Positions 45,451 through 59,459 of a DNA stretch of 64,000 bases are shown here, piece by piece. The first letter of the stretch is position 1, and each line of letters begins with the position of its first letter. The position numbers and the translations under genes are program-made. The notes beneath the pieces were generated by a model. That model made no database searches. It was not told the origin of the DNA and saw nothing but the letters and a program-made list of their open reading frames with translations. The stretch is from Pardosa pseudoannulata (Eukaryota; Arthropoda; Arachnida; Araneae; Lycosidae). The stretch covers positions 110,149,350-110,213,349 of the forward strand of contig CM063503.1 of the NCBI GenBank assembly GCA_032207245.1, in the 5' to 3' direction.

Positions 45451-45550
45451 AGTAATTATAATTTGAGTAATTTCCATTGAAACGCTTTCACACCAATCAG
45501 GCAAAAATTTCCCACCCGGGGAAATAATAAATCCAAGATGGTCAAAAACG

Positions 45551-45561
45551 GGGGGGGGGGG
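45551..45561. repeat. G homopolymer next to the start of copy B
   Basis: Eleven or so consecutive G lie directly before the point where homology with copy A can first be seen. Similar G runs occur inside the duplication (1464-1473, 18130-18138). Confidence 0.9.
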
Positions 45562-47215
45562 AAGAATGAGAAAAGGGAAAGCGAATGTACCGTTTTTCAG
45601 AGGGAAATTAAAATTTCTACAGAATTTCAGAGTATGTAAAACATCAGGACAATTTGAGGAATTTCTAATAGAATTTTCCTAGAGTTAGGAAACAAAATTG
45701 TCCAACATGGGAAAATAACAAAAATGACAGGACACATTATGAATCAGTTGAGTGATGTCAGAATTTCAATAACAATAGACAGTTCTGAAAACTTCAGCAA
45801 AATTGTCTAACACTTAGATACAATTCAAAGGTATGATACAAATTGTAAAACAACGGATAATGCATGAAACAAATATACATGAAACAAATATTTAGAAAGT
45901 TAAATAAGTATTCTTAAGGAGAATTACTATAATATTCATGCTCTCTTTGATTAGGAAACCAGTATCGATGTTTTGGGTAGATCTTTAATCAGTGTTAAGA
46001 ATAATGAGTAACAGGTGAATCAAAATGGGTAAATAAAATGTCCAACAGTTCCGATTACTTTAGAGAGAGTGAAACTGGACACAGAATTTTTTATAGTTTG
46101 TGCAGAAGCCGACGTACTAATCAGACAGCTGTTCTACAACATATTACGATATAATCAATTTAGAAAAGAAACGGGAAAGGAAATTGCATCTTACATGAAG
46201 TAAGTGTCCTCATCAGTTCACGAGCGTAAGGATAAAGACCCTCAGGGGAAACAAAATAACGTGCTAAAGGAGAGAATAGAACGTGCAAAGAGGAAGCTTT
46301 CATTCTTCATGAAAACAGTGTGAACTCAGTAACATTGGACCTGTTTCATGCTGATCCGCGAGCCGTAGAAGTGTAGAATTTAATATTTACAGGTAGATAA
46401 AAACAAATTTGAACTAGATCGATGAAATTAGGTCAAAATTTTGAGGATCATTAGGGGAGCTGAAAAATACATAAATAAAACATTAAATAAATAGCTTTCT
46501 AAACAACATAAATTGGGATAGACTATGAAGAGGATTTTCCATGCATAAATTCAAATCCGAACGATTTTTAGTTTTTCAAAGATAAAGCGAAATAAGTTTC
46601 AGGAGTGAATACCCAAGTTTAGAAATTAAATAAAATAATTGCAAAATATACTACAATATTCTCAACACCGGTGAAAACTGAATATTTTCGATGGAACTCT
46701 GTTCTGCGACAGTTGCATGCTCGATCCTCTGAGAGAATGACATTCGAGCAACTTCAAGTAAATTGGTATTGTTGCCAAATCCTATTTGGCCGTAATAGGG
46801 TCAGTATAACATTATTAAAATGAATTAGACTCTTAAGGGCAGTATCCCCGCCTATGTTTCCAATGTAAAAGGTTCACCTTTTGGCGATGGACGGAACATA
46901 TGCAGTTCAGCTATTAACTTAGTTCTTCTGAGGGGCGCGGGACAGTTTTGGACTACGTTGAGGGGAAAAAGTTCTTTAGACCAGCTTATCAGTGAATTAT
47001 GGAGAAAGGTATTGTAAGTCTGTTTTGGGGGGGGGGACGAGTAATGACGAGTAGCAGAACAAAAGTGGATTTCCTCCGAGTTTAATCATACAGCAGTGGG
47101 GGGACCAATCTTTGCGGTTTTATGCTCCCCACGTGTTGATTTTTACTACTAGCCATCATTCGTGTATTCATATTTTAATTTTTTCTTTGTAAAATCCTTT
47201 TATTTTTTATCTGAA

Positions 47216-47470
47216 ATGCATAAAAAGCGATGTGTTTTATCCCAAAAGGAAATTAATAATATTGTTGCAAGATGGGATGATCTTAGTGATCATGAAAACT
47301 GACATTGATTCAGACTACATGGAAATGAGTTTCGCAGAAAGTCTGCAAGACATTCGAAAAAATAGATTTTCCAATACTAAAATTATTATCGCTCTAACCT
47401 CATATGAATATATATAGAGAACGTTAACAAAGATGAATGGTTTCCCGAAAATACAGAATTTTTTTAAGGT
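47216..47470 (+). pseudogene. piggyBac-like transposase N-terminal relic (copy B)
   Basis: Duplicate of the relic at 1653, with the same ATG, the same aspartate-rich stretch and the same disrupting stops. It adds no independent evidence of function, because it came with the large duplication. Confidence 0.35.
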
Positions 47471-48114
47471 TCACAAATTTACCTCGTCACTAAAAGTTAA
47501 AATTAAATTTCATAAAAATGCAAATGGATTTTTATAAGATTTTTTTAACAATGACATACATATTTTTTGCACCCCCTTCCCAATTTATAACAAAAAGAAA
47601 GCTAATAGACTTACTAAATTCATATAATATATTAAATGAGGGGTCATTTCACCATTATTTTAATTAATTTTTCTTCAATATTTACAAATAAAAATTACTG
47701 AATTAGAATCTATTGAATTACAATTACAAATCTAGGGAATTAGAATGAATCGAAATTTTACTGACCAGTTATTTAAACTAAAATTACTGAAAAATAAAAA
47801 CACGAACAACAAATTTTCAGCACTATAAATCCTATCATAAGAATTACGCCTCAAGTTACATTATTACCTATTAAAGAATCACAAACTTAATGAATCTCAA
47901 TTGGTGAGAATTGAGATATCATGGTTATAGAATCAAAAGCTTTGCTAACCCAGCATATATCAATTCTACGCTAACAGACCAAAGTTAAAACAGCTGAATA
48001 ATATTATTGCCATTATAAATTAACTCAAATATAAGGAAACATAATTTTCAAAATGTAGAATAAGTAACATATACAATGCATAACTTATTTTTTTTTCGTA
48101 ATATAATTTCTTAA

Positions 48115-48657
48115 CCCCTTCCGGTAAAATGACGAGTCTAGCTCGTCATTAGTTTTTCATTCCATACCGCACAATGACAAGCTACACTCGTCATGCGATT
48201 AAAGTTACTTTTAAATATGATAATTTAGTTTACTGAATTTGGCAAGACTTTTATCACTTGTGAAAATCACAAGTCACTATTGCATATTGTTTACTTAGAA
48301 TTTCTTGGTACAAGTCATTGCCAAATTAATGAGTCAGAATAAAAGAAAACCTATTAAGAAATGCCGTGTGTGTTACAAGAATCAAATTAAAAGTGAGACT
48401 ACTTGGCGGTGTAAACAATTAAGAATTCCTTTGCACTTTGTTTTGAAAAGTACCACTAGCTTGAAGACTATTATCTGTATACCTTATTAATGTTTTGCTT
48501 TGATATTTTCTTAATTTTACTGTTATTTAACACTATGTAAAAAATGGATTTTAATTAAGAATATGTAAAAATTGTAAAATGAAACAAGTTTTTTAAATAA
48601 AAATTAAATGGTTATTTCATGCACAGTTTTTCATTATTAAATCATACCGGAAGTTGT
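48115..48657 (+). mobile_element. piggyBac-derived MITE, CGAG-palindrome family (copy B)
   Basis: This is the counterpart of the element at 2551, flanked by TTAA at 48111-48114 and 48658-48661. At many sites it agrees with the independent copy at 28800 rather than with its own duplicate at 2551, and it has a short deletion near 48229. The cysteine-rich-domain relic is open from 48305 to 48490, with the same downstream frameshift as its relatives. Confidence 0.88.
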
Positions 48658-51139
48658 TAATAATATTATATAGTAGAAATTTAAAAATTTGAATGACTGG
48701 TTTTCTGTGCAGATATTATAATATGACATATTAAATATTGAGTCACTTAAGTTCAGTAGATTAATAGTTAAAATTTATTACTCATATCTTTACATTTATG
48801 TGTGTATGTGTGTATGCAGTGCAACATACAAAAACAAAAGTTTCAAATTTACATATTTTGTACAAATTTAAATACATGCTGAGGAATAGTATAAACAAGT
48901 TTTAATACATTTTTAAGCGTATTTTTGAGATTCTAAATTAAAATTTTAAATATAAATAAAAATTTAGAAATAATTTAAAGAAATATTGATTTTACTTTAT
49001 AAAAGAAAGATTAAAGCCTATCAACTGAGCAAATGTTTAAAAAATACTTTAAATTTGCTTAATAATTACAAAAAATATCTAATTATAAGAGTATTTTGTG
49101 TTTATTTTAAATTCCATAATAAATTTTTGCTCTCTTTTAATTAACATAAATTAAGAAATATGTAATTATTCAAAAATTTGTTCTTGTTTTTGTATAGTTT
49201 TATATTTTACTTTTTAATTTTAATGAATTTTAATTTTAATTATATATTTTTTTTAATTCTAAAGCTAATTTTTAATCCTAATAATTAATTCTAAAATATA
49301 TAGGTCTAAACAATTTAATCTAATCTAAATACTTGATTTAAATACGAAAAGTAAAATGAAAAATACTTTAATAAAAATTTAGGAATAATTAATTTTAAAA
49401 AAATAACATATTAAAAATTTAAATTTAAGTTGTAATTACTTTTCAATACAATAGGAAATTATAGGAATATTTTAGTGCATTTCTCAAAATATTCCCATCA
49501 AACACGAAGGAATAAAATTTTCATATCATCTAAAGAGATCTAAACACACTGAATGCCATTGCACATATTACATATTCATACGGTGTAGACAAAGCTTTCC
49601 GAAGATAATAAGATTATTCATCTCTACTTTCATGTCTCAACGAATGGCTTTAAAACCCTTATTCATATTCTAATGATAGGAGCATTCGCTTCAAGATTAA
49701 TGCATTTGCTAACTATCAGCCAGATAATGGTTTGTTTACAGTACGGTAAATGCGATTTCGAATTTTATCAAGATAGACATTTGTATTCCAGATTTCAAGT
49801 TTTCTTATTGGAAAATACATTTGCTTCTAAACTATCCTGTAATTAATAGTTTGTCCGTCAAGCAACTGAAGTAAATTTTATTTTCATTTAATTTATTTAT
49901 AAGACTTTTCTATAATTAATAAAACCGTACATTACATTATAAAAGAATCTTCAGTTATTTAATTTACACAGAGTAGCAAATGTTGAATTTCAAATTCAGA
50001 TAAATATTAAGCATTATAATTTTATATATTATGCTAAAATATATAACTAAATACTATTATAAATAAATGTTGTAAATACTGAGATGTATTCTTAATTAGT
50101 TTCTACTTTATTACAAGACTTCTCTACTGTCCAAATTTTTAATTAAATAATAAATCATGTTTACTACAAAACATCTCTTTTAATATCATGATTAATTCAA
50201 TTAATGCATTATATTATTGGCGTAGAATGCTAAATTGAAATGTTTATTTCTTCTATGTAAATTACAGAAAGAACCATTTATATTATCAAGAAAATATTTC
50301 TTTCTTATTATACCTTAAATTAATATTTTTAATTAATGCAGCTTCATGGCTATGGCACACTACCATACATAAAAATATAACACTGGATCATTTCGTAAAT
50401 TAAATATTTAAATTTAATTTACAATGTATTTTATTTCATTATTTGCTGTAGGATTTAATTAAATAGATATACAAACATGTATGCACACACGTACATGCAT
50501 ACCTGTATAAATCTTTTATTACAATTTAAACTATAATAAGCATCATTCAACGATTAAAGCTATTATTTAACTAAATATTATTCAGGACGTAAAAAAAACA
50601 TTTCTTCTATATCTAGAAGAACGCTGAATGGGCTCATTAAAAAGCGATATACCAGCTGTCAGATCATTCTCTACATACCTTGTAATGTGTACTGGGATAT
50701 ATTGAAAAGCTATTTACAGTTTCTACCTCATTACCTTGAACACTGTGCAGGTTTCTTGATATAAGATTGAGGATACTAAACAAGTTATGCATATATGAGC
50801 TTCTAACAAAAAATACGAAAACGCATAATTCCATAGTGATATTTGGAGAAATGAGGGAAAACAGATAATTATGTAACCAATTCGGGAATATACAAAATTT
50901 ATAGCTATTAGAGATATGAAATAAAAGTTTAAATTATTTAATAGAGTATCTAATTTTCCCAGCATAAAAATATCTCTACCATATAAAAAATTTGGAAATT
51001 GAACAGAGTGAATTATAATTGAATGCAAGAAAATAAATTATAATATTTTTATATAGAAGTAATATAACAATTATTATCTGTAAAATACAATGGTACTTTA
51101 GCTTGTGACTGAACTGAAATACAAAATATTGAAATATTT

Positions 51140-51143
<4 letters not shown>

Positions 51144-51180
<37 letters not shown>
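51144..51180. repeat. (TA)n microsatellite (copy B)
   Basis: Short pure TA tract. It is followed at 51181-51295 by a non-TA segment absent from copy A. The two copies rejoin at the shared run near 51299 (AATTTACAATT). Confidence 0.95.
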
Positions 51181-51185
<5 letters not shown>

Positions 51186-52049
51186 AAATTTACAAATAAG
51201 AAGAAATTTATATTATAAACTCTTTCCTGTGTATTTCTTAATTAATAATGATTCTATTGTTTATCAAAAGTGTGTTATTCTTACATTTTTTCAAAATTTA
51301 CAATTATAAATTCCTTTTGGTAAATCATGAAATTACAGCTTTCTTATTTGAGAATTGTATCTTTTGTAACGAATAGTTATATTGTCATGGAATAGTATTT
51401 TTATTTCAAAAACTTAAGCAGCAATTCCATATAAAATCCTGGAAATTCTCAAGCACTTGTTACTTAAAAATTTTATGATCTGGATTGTAATTTTGCAAAT
51501 TTTTCAACCTTAAAAGTTAATACGTTTTCTGGAAAGTGATAAGACAAAATCAGTACAAATGATTATATATGTTATAAAACAAAACTTTAGAATATTGCTG
51601 GAGATAAAATGCAATAAAGCATTACATATAGAAGGAAACAACTTGATATCTAGATACGTTCCTTTAAAAGGGCAACTTGTGATGATTAATATTACAATCA
51701 ATACATAAATAAAGACATAATTTTATCAAAATAACATGATTATTTATATATTTTAATTTTACTCTGACGGGTCCACAACAACTTATATTTAATATATTAA
51801 TATATATTTATCAAAAGGTTTTCAAACCTTCAATTTGTTATCTATCTCTGTTTTAATTTGAAACAATTTCAAGTATTTTAATATAAGTTCAAAAGAAGAA
51901 CATAATTACTGAACCTAAGTCATACAGCACAAGGTATTTTAAAGCTATCATTCGTTTTCTTATTCAGGTAACTATAATTTCATTTTAATCAAAGAAGTAA
52001 CCTGGAAGATAAAATGTTTAAAGACAGCTTTCATTTGTTAAGTGATTAA

Positions 52050-52602
52050 CCCCTTACCTGTGACGCCCGACCTTAGTTCAGGCTACTCAAATGCGCCAAT
52101 TTTGGAACACTCGACCTGTGTTTGGATAACAGAGAAACAGTCTTTTAATTCCGTGTAGCGCGAAATCGGTTCGTTCAATGCATACTATTTAATTTGCCCT
52201 TTTTCAAATAAATAGACGTACTTTCCCAAGAAATATTCTGCAATTTTGTGCCATATTTTCGCTATTTCTTTTTGAAATTCAAAGAAATATGAGATGCATA
52301 AAATTCATGGCAGTTGACATAGATAATAATATTGTTCTATTGGTTTATTATATTTATCCAGTAAGTCATGTCATTTAATTTATTTTGCTGTGATTCCAGT
52401 AAAAATTACTGTAATCTATTAACATTTTCCATACATGGGAATATATTGATAATAGTAGCTATTTCGTTTAAAATTTTGATTTTTCAAAAAATAATCCATT
52501 TCTAACATTTTTATGATAATTAAAGAGATGAACGTAATTAAAAAGAAATATTTTCCACCATTTTTGGCACGTTTTTCTTAAATATATTCCGCAGGCAAGA
52601 GG
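52050..52602. mobile_element. piggyBac-type MITE, second family (copy B)
   Basis: Duplicate of the element at 7188, with TTAA at 52046-52049 and 52603-52606. It has the same length and the same end sequences. Confidence 0.7.
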
Positions 52603-53471
52603 TTAAATGGTGAAATAAATGAAAATTTACCTTTTTACAATAAAGAACTGTAATCTCCCACATTTTTTAAAAAATAAACCACTTTCTCTTTGCCTATAAA
52701 TACTGAAGTATAAGCACTGCCTACAAATACTGAAGTATATGTACACTGCCTATAAATAGGCTGGTCACAACAGTACATAACAGTAATTCAATTATTTATT
52801 TTAATGCAAATTTTGGTTGAAAGTATATTAGTGTGTTCAAATATTTGTCCTCTTCCATTGTATAAGTCAGCTAAAGTAATTATAAAACAGTAGGTTTCCA
52901 TACCATTTAATCATACACTAATCGATCGGAGCGTTCAATGTAGAATGAGTTCTCGAGAGAAATTGTCTTATATGCTAGCTAAATCCGATTACTTTTTTAT
53001 TTGAATATCACTAATGCGACTTGAACTTCTCCACTGTAGTAAATTGATTCTCAGATATATTATTACTCACTGTTACGAATCATGTCAAACAGAGTGTAAT
53101 TAATATATTCTTTTATCCTGAACTCATTTTAGCCCTTAAGTAGAAAAGACCTAATGCAATGAAACTGATGTGATTCTGATAATGATAAATCTGCTTCAGA
53201 GTTACACTGAAATACAGATATCTCAAAAGCCTTAACTTTGTGCAAAAGAAGTTTCCACTAGGTCTAAATAACTCACAATAATACATTTTGAAATATATTG
53301 GGATAACACAAAATCATATATTTTGGTTCTTAATAAAAGGAATTACAAGATAACTGTGTAAAGTAATTTGATTTTTTTCCTTTAAATGCGTCAGAAAGTC
53401 TATACATTTTTAATTTTCTGCACGAACAACGGTGAAAAAAATTATCATATTTCTTGTTTTATTAAAATTAG

Positions 53472-53579
53472 CAAAATATAATAATGAACTAAAATCAATG
53501 GAGCAAATACTTGAAAATGTTATTCATAGATTAACAAGAATTACTTCTGAAATTTGTAATTTTTATTTACATCATTCAG
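53472..53579 (+). other. Candidate internal exon, 108 bp (copy B)
   Basis: Identical to the candidate at 8608, with the same acceptor and donor. Identity here only reflects the recent duplication and is not evidence of selection. Confidence 0.25.
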
Positions 53580-54572
53580 GTATATTTAACAATAACAAAT
53601 TAGAACAAAGCTTTTTATTAATACAAATAAGTAAGGCATTTCTTTCTTTTTACGAATTTAATTACCATTTCAGGTGTTTTTAGTGTCATTTTTGTTTTAC
53701 ATATTTAGCTACAAGTTATGTGATAATTATCGTAGAAAATAAAGCAGTTTTAAAGCCCTAAATATTTCCTGAATCCCAATAACAAAATCACTAAAAAGCT
53801 TATTAAAATTTAAAGAAAAAACTGTTTTTAAACCTATGATCTTAAACTTATAATAATAGGAAATAATTACAGAAAAACGTATAATGTCTCGAGTACATTA
53901 AAGCATAAAAATAAAAATTAGATCCATTTGTATGTAAGTTTAAATGACATGTTTCAAAATCAACTTTAAAAATCGAGAGACACGTGAAGCTGAAAATCAT
54001 TATCAATACTTCTTTATAGAGATACATTAGAACCGTTTCTAGATAGATCATACTTGTATTACTTTCGTGATTTATATCTCAGTGAAAAAATATAAATACA
54101 CTGACATAATTTTTTTATAATGTTCGTAAAATCCTGTAGTCATATTAAAGTATTACTTATGTACTGTTAATAGATGAAGAAAACTGAAAACGTCATCTAC
54201 AAATAAAGATCACAAACAGAAGATTTAATTAAATGTAAGTCATAACTAACAATTCTAACCTTTGTTTCTGAAAACAATCTGAAATATAAAACTGGATGAA
54301 ATCAACTTCAGTGAAAAAAATCTATACAATGTTTTTGGACAAATATTCTAAAACCTCAATACACTCGTTTCCTGTACGAAGTATTTACAAGTATGATTGG
54401 CCCCGGGGAAAATACCTTTAAGACCGGAATCGTGCTATTTGGGAAAGAAAAAACCAATATTTTGTTATATAAATATGATAATATTCCTATTCAATTTATA
54501 CATTATAAATACGATAGCACAAAATATAAAACTAAATTAAATGAATACAATGTATCTACGGTTTGTATCTTC

Positions 54573-54620
54573 TGGAACTCTACAGTCTACTGTTTTACAT
54601 CACGAGGGCTTAATAGAATG
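54573..54620 (-). repeat. Diverged SINE fragment (copy B)
   Basis: Counterpart of the fragment at 9707. A 91-codon frame spans it (54393-54668) in copy B but is closed in copy A by indels and a stop, so the frame is not treated as a gene. Confidence 0.4.
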
Positions 54621-55413
54621 ATGTTAATAGAGGAAATCTTTAACAGAACTAAAAAAATGATATCTTAAGATTCCAATTTGAGCTCACAAAAATAAATTAA
54701 CTGATTGCAGGGGCTCACAAATTTTCTATGTTTAAAGAAGGTACATAAGTCTAAAAGAAAACATTTTTGCTAAATACATTTTATAAAATTAAATTTAAGC
54801 AGTTTCATTTCAGAAAGGCAGATTATAATGTGTAAGTTTTCTAAAGTATTCATGCATTGTGGTGTAACATTTTGGATCGTGAGATTTAAGCATCTACAAT
54901 TTTATGTCTGTTTCTGTAGGGATCTGTTTAATATTTAGAATTTTTAAAATAAGTAATATTCAAACCTAAACATAAATTTGTTTATGGAATTCAAATAGCC
55001 AGTTGTATTTCAAATTTTAAAACTAAGAATTTTATACTTAACAGCATATGTTTTAACATTTCAGTAATTTTACGTATATGTTTTATCAAATGGAAAAATA
55101 ATTCTAAATTAAGAAGCTTACAGTCCCAAATCCATCAGTCATAATCTGAATTTGGTTGAAATATTTAATGAAGAGATTTTATTACTGTACTTTTTTTTTA
55201 ACTGCAGTCTTATATAAGACTTTTAAGAAAGTTAAAGTGGAATACAGGGTTGGACCCCAGAGGGTAAATCTTCCCAGAGAAAGCTGCTTAGTCAGCGCTC
55301 TCAGTAGTAAAAAGGAACTCGATCATTAAAATCAGTAAGTTTTTGCCTGGGAAGATGGGAAGTGTCGTGAATAGACAAAGAATTACCGTGTATTGCAGAG
55401 CTAGTTTTGGGAG

Positions 55414-55608
55414 TTTGATTTTGGTTTTGATTTGGTTTGGTTTTGGAGTGCTAAGGTCTACTTGTTGCAACACGAGGGCTAATGAGACCGGGACCTATTG
55501 CTTAAAGCCGATTCCGAATGGCTACGAACATCCATGCCATAGTGGGATTCGAACCCACGAACTCCGGTTCCGAAGGCCAGCACCCTAACCATTCGGCCAT
55601 CGTTCGGC
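55414..55608 (-). mobile_element. tRNA-derived SINE, minus strand (copy B, first)
   Basis: Counterpart of the SINE at 10549, with the same 14-bp target duplication (55400-55413 and 55609-55622) and a few substitutions in the body. Confidence 0.92.
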
Positions 55609-56049
55609 GCTAGTTTTGGGAGATTGTTAAAAGAATTTTAAGTCAAGAATAAACCTTTAGATAAGATATTTGTGGCTTGAAAAATATATTAAAAGTAATA
55701 AGAGAGGAAAAGAGGAGAATTATTAAGAGATATTTTAAGTGTAATATTTTTTAAACATTACATATGTAATCCTACATGCACATAAAATCTAAAAACTTGT
55801 TTGCTTTTTTATGAATCTTATTGGTGCAGTTCCTTTTAAATTAAGAAAATGGTATAATGCATTGCAATGGAAGAAAGCGCCTTAAAAGAAGGAAAACATT
55901 CCTTATATATGTAGGCTGTTCAATAAATATTAAGACTCATTTTATTGTTTAAAAAACATTAATAACAATATATGTGGAACAAGACCCGTGCTACAGTGCG
56001 TATGAACAAAATATATAGATGGAATGAGCATTCTTACTGACAGGCTAGG

Positions 56050-56241
56050 TTTGGGTTTTTTTTTTTTTTTTGGTTTTGGAGCGCTACGGTCTACTTTTTG
56101 CAACACGAGGGCTAATGAGACCGGGACCTACTGCTTAAAGCCGATTCCGAACGGCTACGAACATCCATGCCATAGTGGGATTCGAACCCACGAACTCCGG
56201 TTCCGAAGGCTAGTACCCTAACCATTCGGCCATTGTTCGGC
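56050..56241 (-). mobile_element. tRNA-derived SINE, minus strand (copy B, second)
   Basis: Counterpart of the SINE at 11185, with target duplication at 56036-56049 and 56242-56255. Its poly(A) tail is shorter than in copy A, as expected for a homopolymer that has drifted since duplication. Confidence 0.92.
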
Positions 56242-57550
56242 ACTGACAGGCTAGGGAATCATAAGAGAAAACAAACTTGTTTCAACGAGCCCTAGGATTA
56301 GTCTCTGACATGGAAGCATCATTACACAATTTCGTCTGTAAAAATCGTTTATAAAAATCGGTATTGGACAGTTTATACATCATACGCGAGGCTTTACGCA
56401 ATCCCGCTATCAAATGTTGAAAACCCGTTGTCCAGGACAGCTATTTTTAAGTTGCATAACCCTTTGAATGTGCATTACATCACATATTATATACAACTAA
56501 TATTTTATACCCTTTCATATCTCATGTGACATACAATTAAATATATTTTAAGTGGTAGACAATTTGGTAGCGTCTTAAATTTAGTGATATTTTTCAGTTA
56601 GAAGCATGGAATATAAACGAAATATGATTATACTATCGTGACAGTTAAAGGATTAACAAAAGAAAGTTAAAATATGGAAAAACTTTAACGTGTAGAAAGA
56701 CCTTTATAATTTTACAGAGATATTGTTAGGAAAAATAAACGACTACAAAAGCGTGTTTACAGAAAATGTTACGGCAAGTAAATAAAAAGCTCATTTCTCA
56801 AGAATAACTTCATATTACATCCCAATAATGCGAGATCATATATTGATAATTCCAGAAAAGTTTGCAGAAGTACATTATAAAATCATTATTCACCTTCATT
56901 CAGTCCTGTTTTTATAGAGTGTGATTTTCGTATGCTTCATCAGCTCAGAAAACAATAAAGATTTCACCGTTTTAAAAACAAAAGAAAATGCATAAAGGCT
57001 GTGAGAGTATTTTTGAATCACCTCCCCAAAACTGTCTTTCATACGTGTCAAGACGTGTTTAGATTGCTGTAATAAATGAATTACATTTCATGATAATTTC
57101 TTTAAAAAAAAACCAATGGAAATCATGGCATTTGTTTCAATATATATGTTTATTGTTTTCAACATTGTATATTGCAAATAATGTTTTGAATGCTACTTTG
57201 TTTTTATTTTAACTCTAAGAGTAAGAAACATTAGTAAATTTTTCGGTTTCAAATGAAATAACTGTAGTTATCTGTAGTCGAAGTACATATATATGATCCT
57301 TCGTATGCAGTCAAAAACCATTCCCATAAGAAATATTGTAGCCCCTAAACAGCAACAAAACAATCACCTCAATAAAAAAGGTGCAGCCCTATCTTTCGAA
57401 ACTTAATTGGCAATGATATTTTGACCAAATATCCAAGCGATCATTTTTTTATGTAATGAACGAATAACAGGGGTTCTAATGCATAGAAATATCTTATTCA
57501 GAAGAGACTCTTGCATTTCAACTGTGAATATTTTACATTATTTTTTAACA

Positions 57551-58088
57551 ATGGCTCGGCAAAAAATTCCTGCTTAATACGAGCATGTTAGAGGTGAATG
57601 TTCTGGGTTCTCGCATATAGAGACTTGGTAGGAAAGTCGAAAAATCATTTAATATATGGTGGCATCACTAATGCGGCAATTAAACAGTGTTGAAAATAGC
57701 GATAAAAAACAACGATGATAAACAGCATCAGGATTTCAGTGATCATCCTAGAACAACAGAACGAGAAGACAGAGCGATTACCAGAGCAGCTCTCACAAGA
57801 TTGGATTTATTGTTATCAATGATTCCATATGTAATAAATTTATGTGTGTCTCGCATAACTCTGCAGATAACTGAAATAGCAAAATTTACGCTCGGTCCGA
57901 GTATTATGCCGATTAATTCTTGTAACTGTAAACCGTAAAGTCCGATTACAAGTCTGGTGCCGCCTAGATCTATGAACTTGAAATTGCACTATTGGGGGGA
58001 ATCTATACTATGGTTTGGTTTTACAAAGAAGCCTCGTTTACAACTATGGCCAGACGACTACAGAGATTGATATGCGTTTAATATTAAA
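57551..58088 (+). pseudogene. Tc1-like transposase N-terminal relic (copy B)
   Basis: Duplicate of the relic at 12693, with the same disruptions. The 83-codon piece at 57687-57938 is identical in protein to its copy A counterpart. Confidence 0.7.
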
Positions 58089-58634
58089 CTGGTTTCTTTT
58101 TGGCATACATGTTTACACAATAACATTAAACGAAACATAATCATTAAGTTTTTGGTTAGATGCAATAGACTTAACAGTGACGATGAAGTAATGGATAAGC
58201 ATATAATACGATTTATAAAACAGGCACATAATAGTGGATTTCCTACTAATTTTTGACAAACATTCTAAACAATTTTTTCAATTTAACTGTAACCGAATGC
58301 CGTAATATATTTCTTCTAAACTGCTAAGTGTTATTTATTTAAGTGTATCCAGGTTTCGACTGCTGTTTCATGCTTTCTTTATTCTTTCAATAATTGCTTA
58401 ATTTTTGCTTGGTGTTTCCTTATGGAGTTCATCCACTATTTTATACTCATTTTATGTTTTGTATAATTTTATTGTGTTTGTATGATGTTTCTGACGTCTG
58501 GGAGTGTTGTTGCAGCTTAAAGAACTGCTTTTAAATAGAGTGCGGTCTCAACTTCCCTCAGCCATTTCGAAACAACATTTCACTGGTTTTTATTGTTTTT
58601 AGATTCTAGTTTTTCGGCTTTATCTATTTTTATA

Positions 58635-58635
<1 letters not shown>

Positions 58636-58727
<92 letters not shown>
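58636..58727. repeat. (TA)n microsatellite (copy B)
   Basis: Same tract as 13777 but about 40 bp longer. The 68-codon frame over it is a microsatellite artefact. Confidence 0.95.
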
Positions 58728-58728
<1 letters not shown>

Positions 58729-58729
58729 G

Positions 58730-59190
58730 CAGTCATTACATTGTGACCACCCTAGCGTGGCATCCACTCCACAAGGTGCTGATAGGCAGTCTGAGGTAAC
58801 TTGTTCCAAGCGGTCATCACTGGCCCTGCAATTCTATCACACCGCGAGGGGTATCATTGCAGTACGAATTTCGTTTTGAATTTGGGACCACAAATGCTCT
58901 ATTGGATTAATGTATATTGAATTTGGTTACATGACTTGAAAGTCATTGGAATTTTCTTAGAACCACTCCTTGACTATTTGGCCCTTATGGTTTGATGCAT
59001 TATCGTGTTCGTAAACATCATACCCCTCTGGAAATACTGTTGTCATAAATTAGTGAACAAGGTTTGGAATGATATTATCGTAGCACACGGACTTCATGGA
59101 TTATTCTATGGGGAATATGGGTCCTAATGCTCTCCATAAAGACATTGCCCACACTATAATACCTCCATAAGAAACAATATAAAATTTTTT
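58730..59190 (-). pseudogene. Tc1-like transposase C-terminal relic (copy B)
   Basis: Duplicate of the relic at 13830, with the same terminal sequence abutting the (TA)n tract and the same inactivating changes. Confidence 0.75.
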
Positions 59191-59459
59191 GTCTAGTTTC
59201 TGATCACCTTGTCATCGAACTACATTAAGTAAAGATAAGGGAGAAACAAAAACATTCCATTTAGCAAGAGTATCAAGAAAAACGTGAGAAATAAGAACGG
59301 ATTAGAAGGAAATTACACAAGAGAATCAGTTAATAATCATATCGAGTTCAATGTAGGGAAAGGTGCTCCACGTGACCACGCTCATTCATCTTCAAACTTT
59401 CAAGTCGATGGACATTGTGTTAAACAGCAAAACCAAACTGATTAGTTGTGAGGATTAAA

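Noticed and set aside
54393..54668. 91-codon plus-strand frame
   Set aside because: It is open only in copy B. Copy A has indels and a stop, and the 3' part overlaps a SINE fragment.
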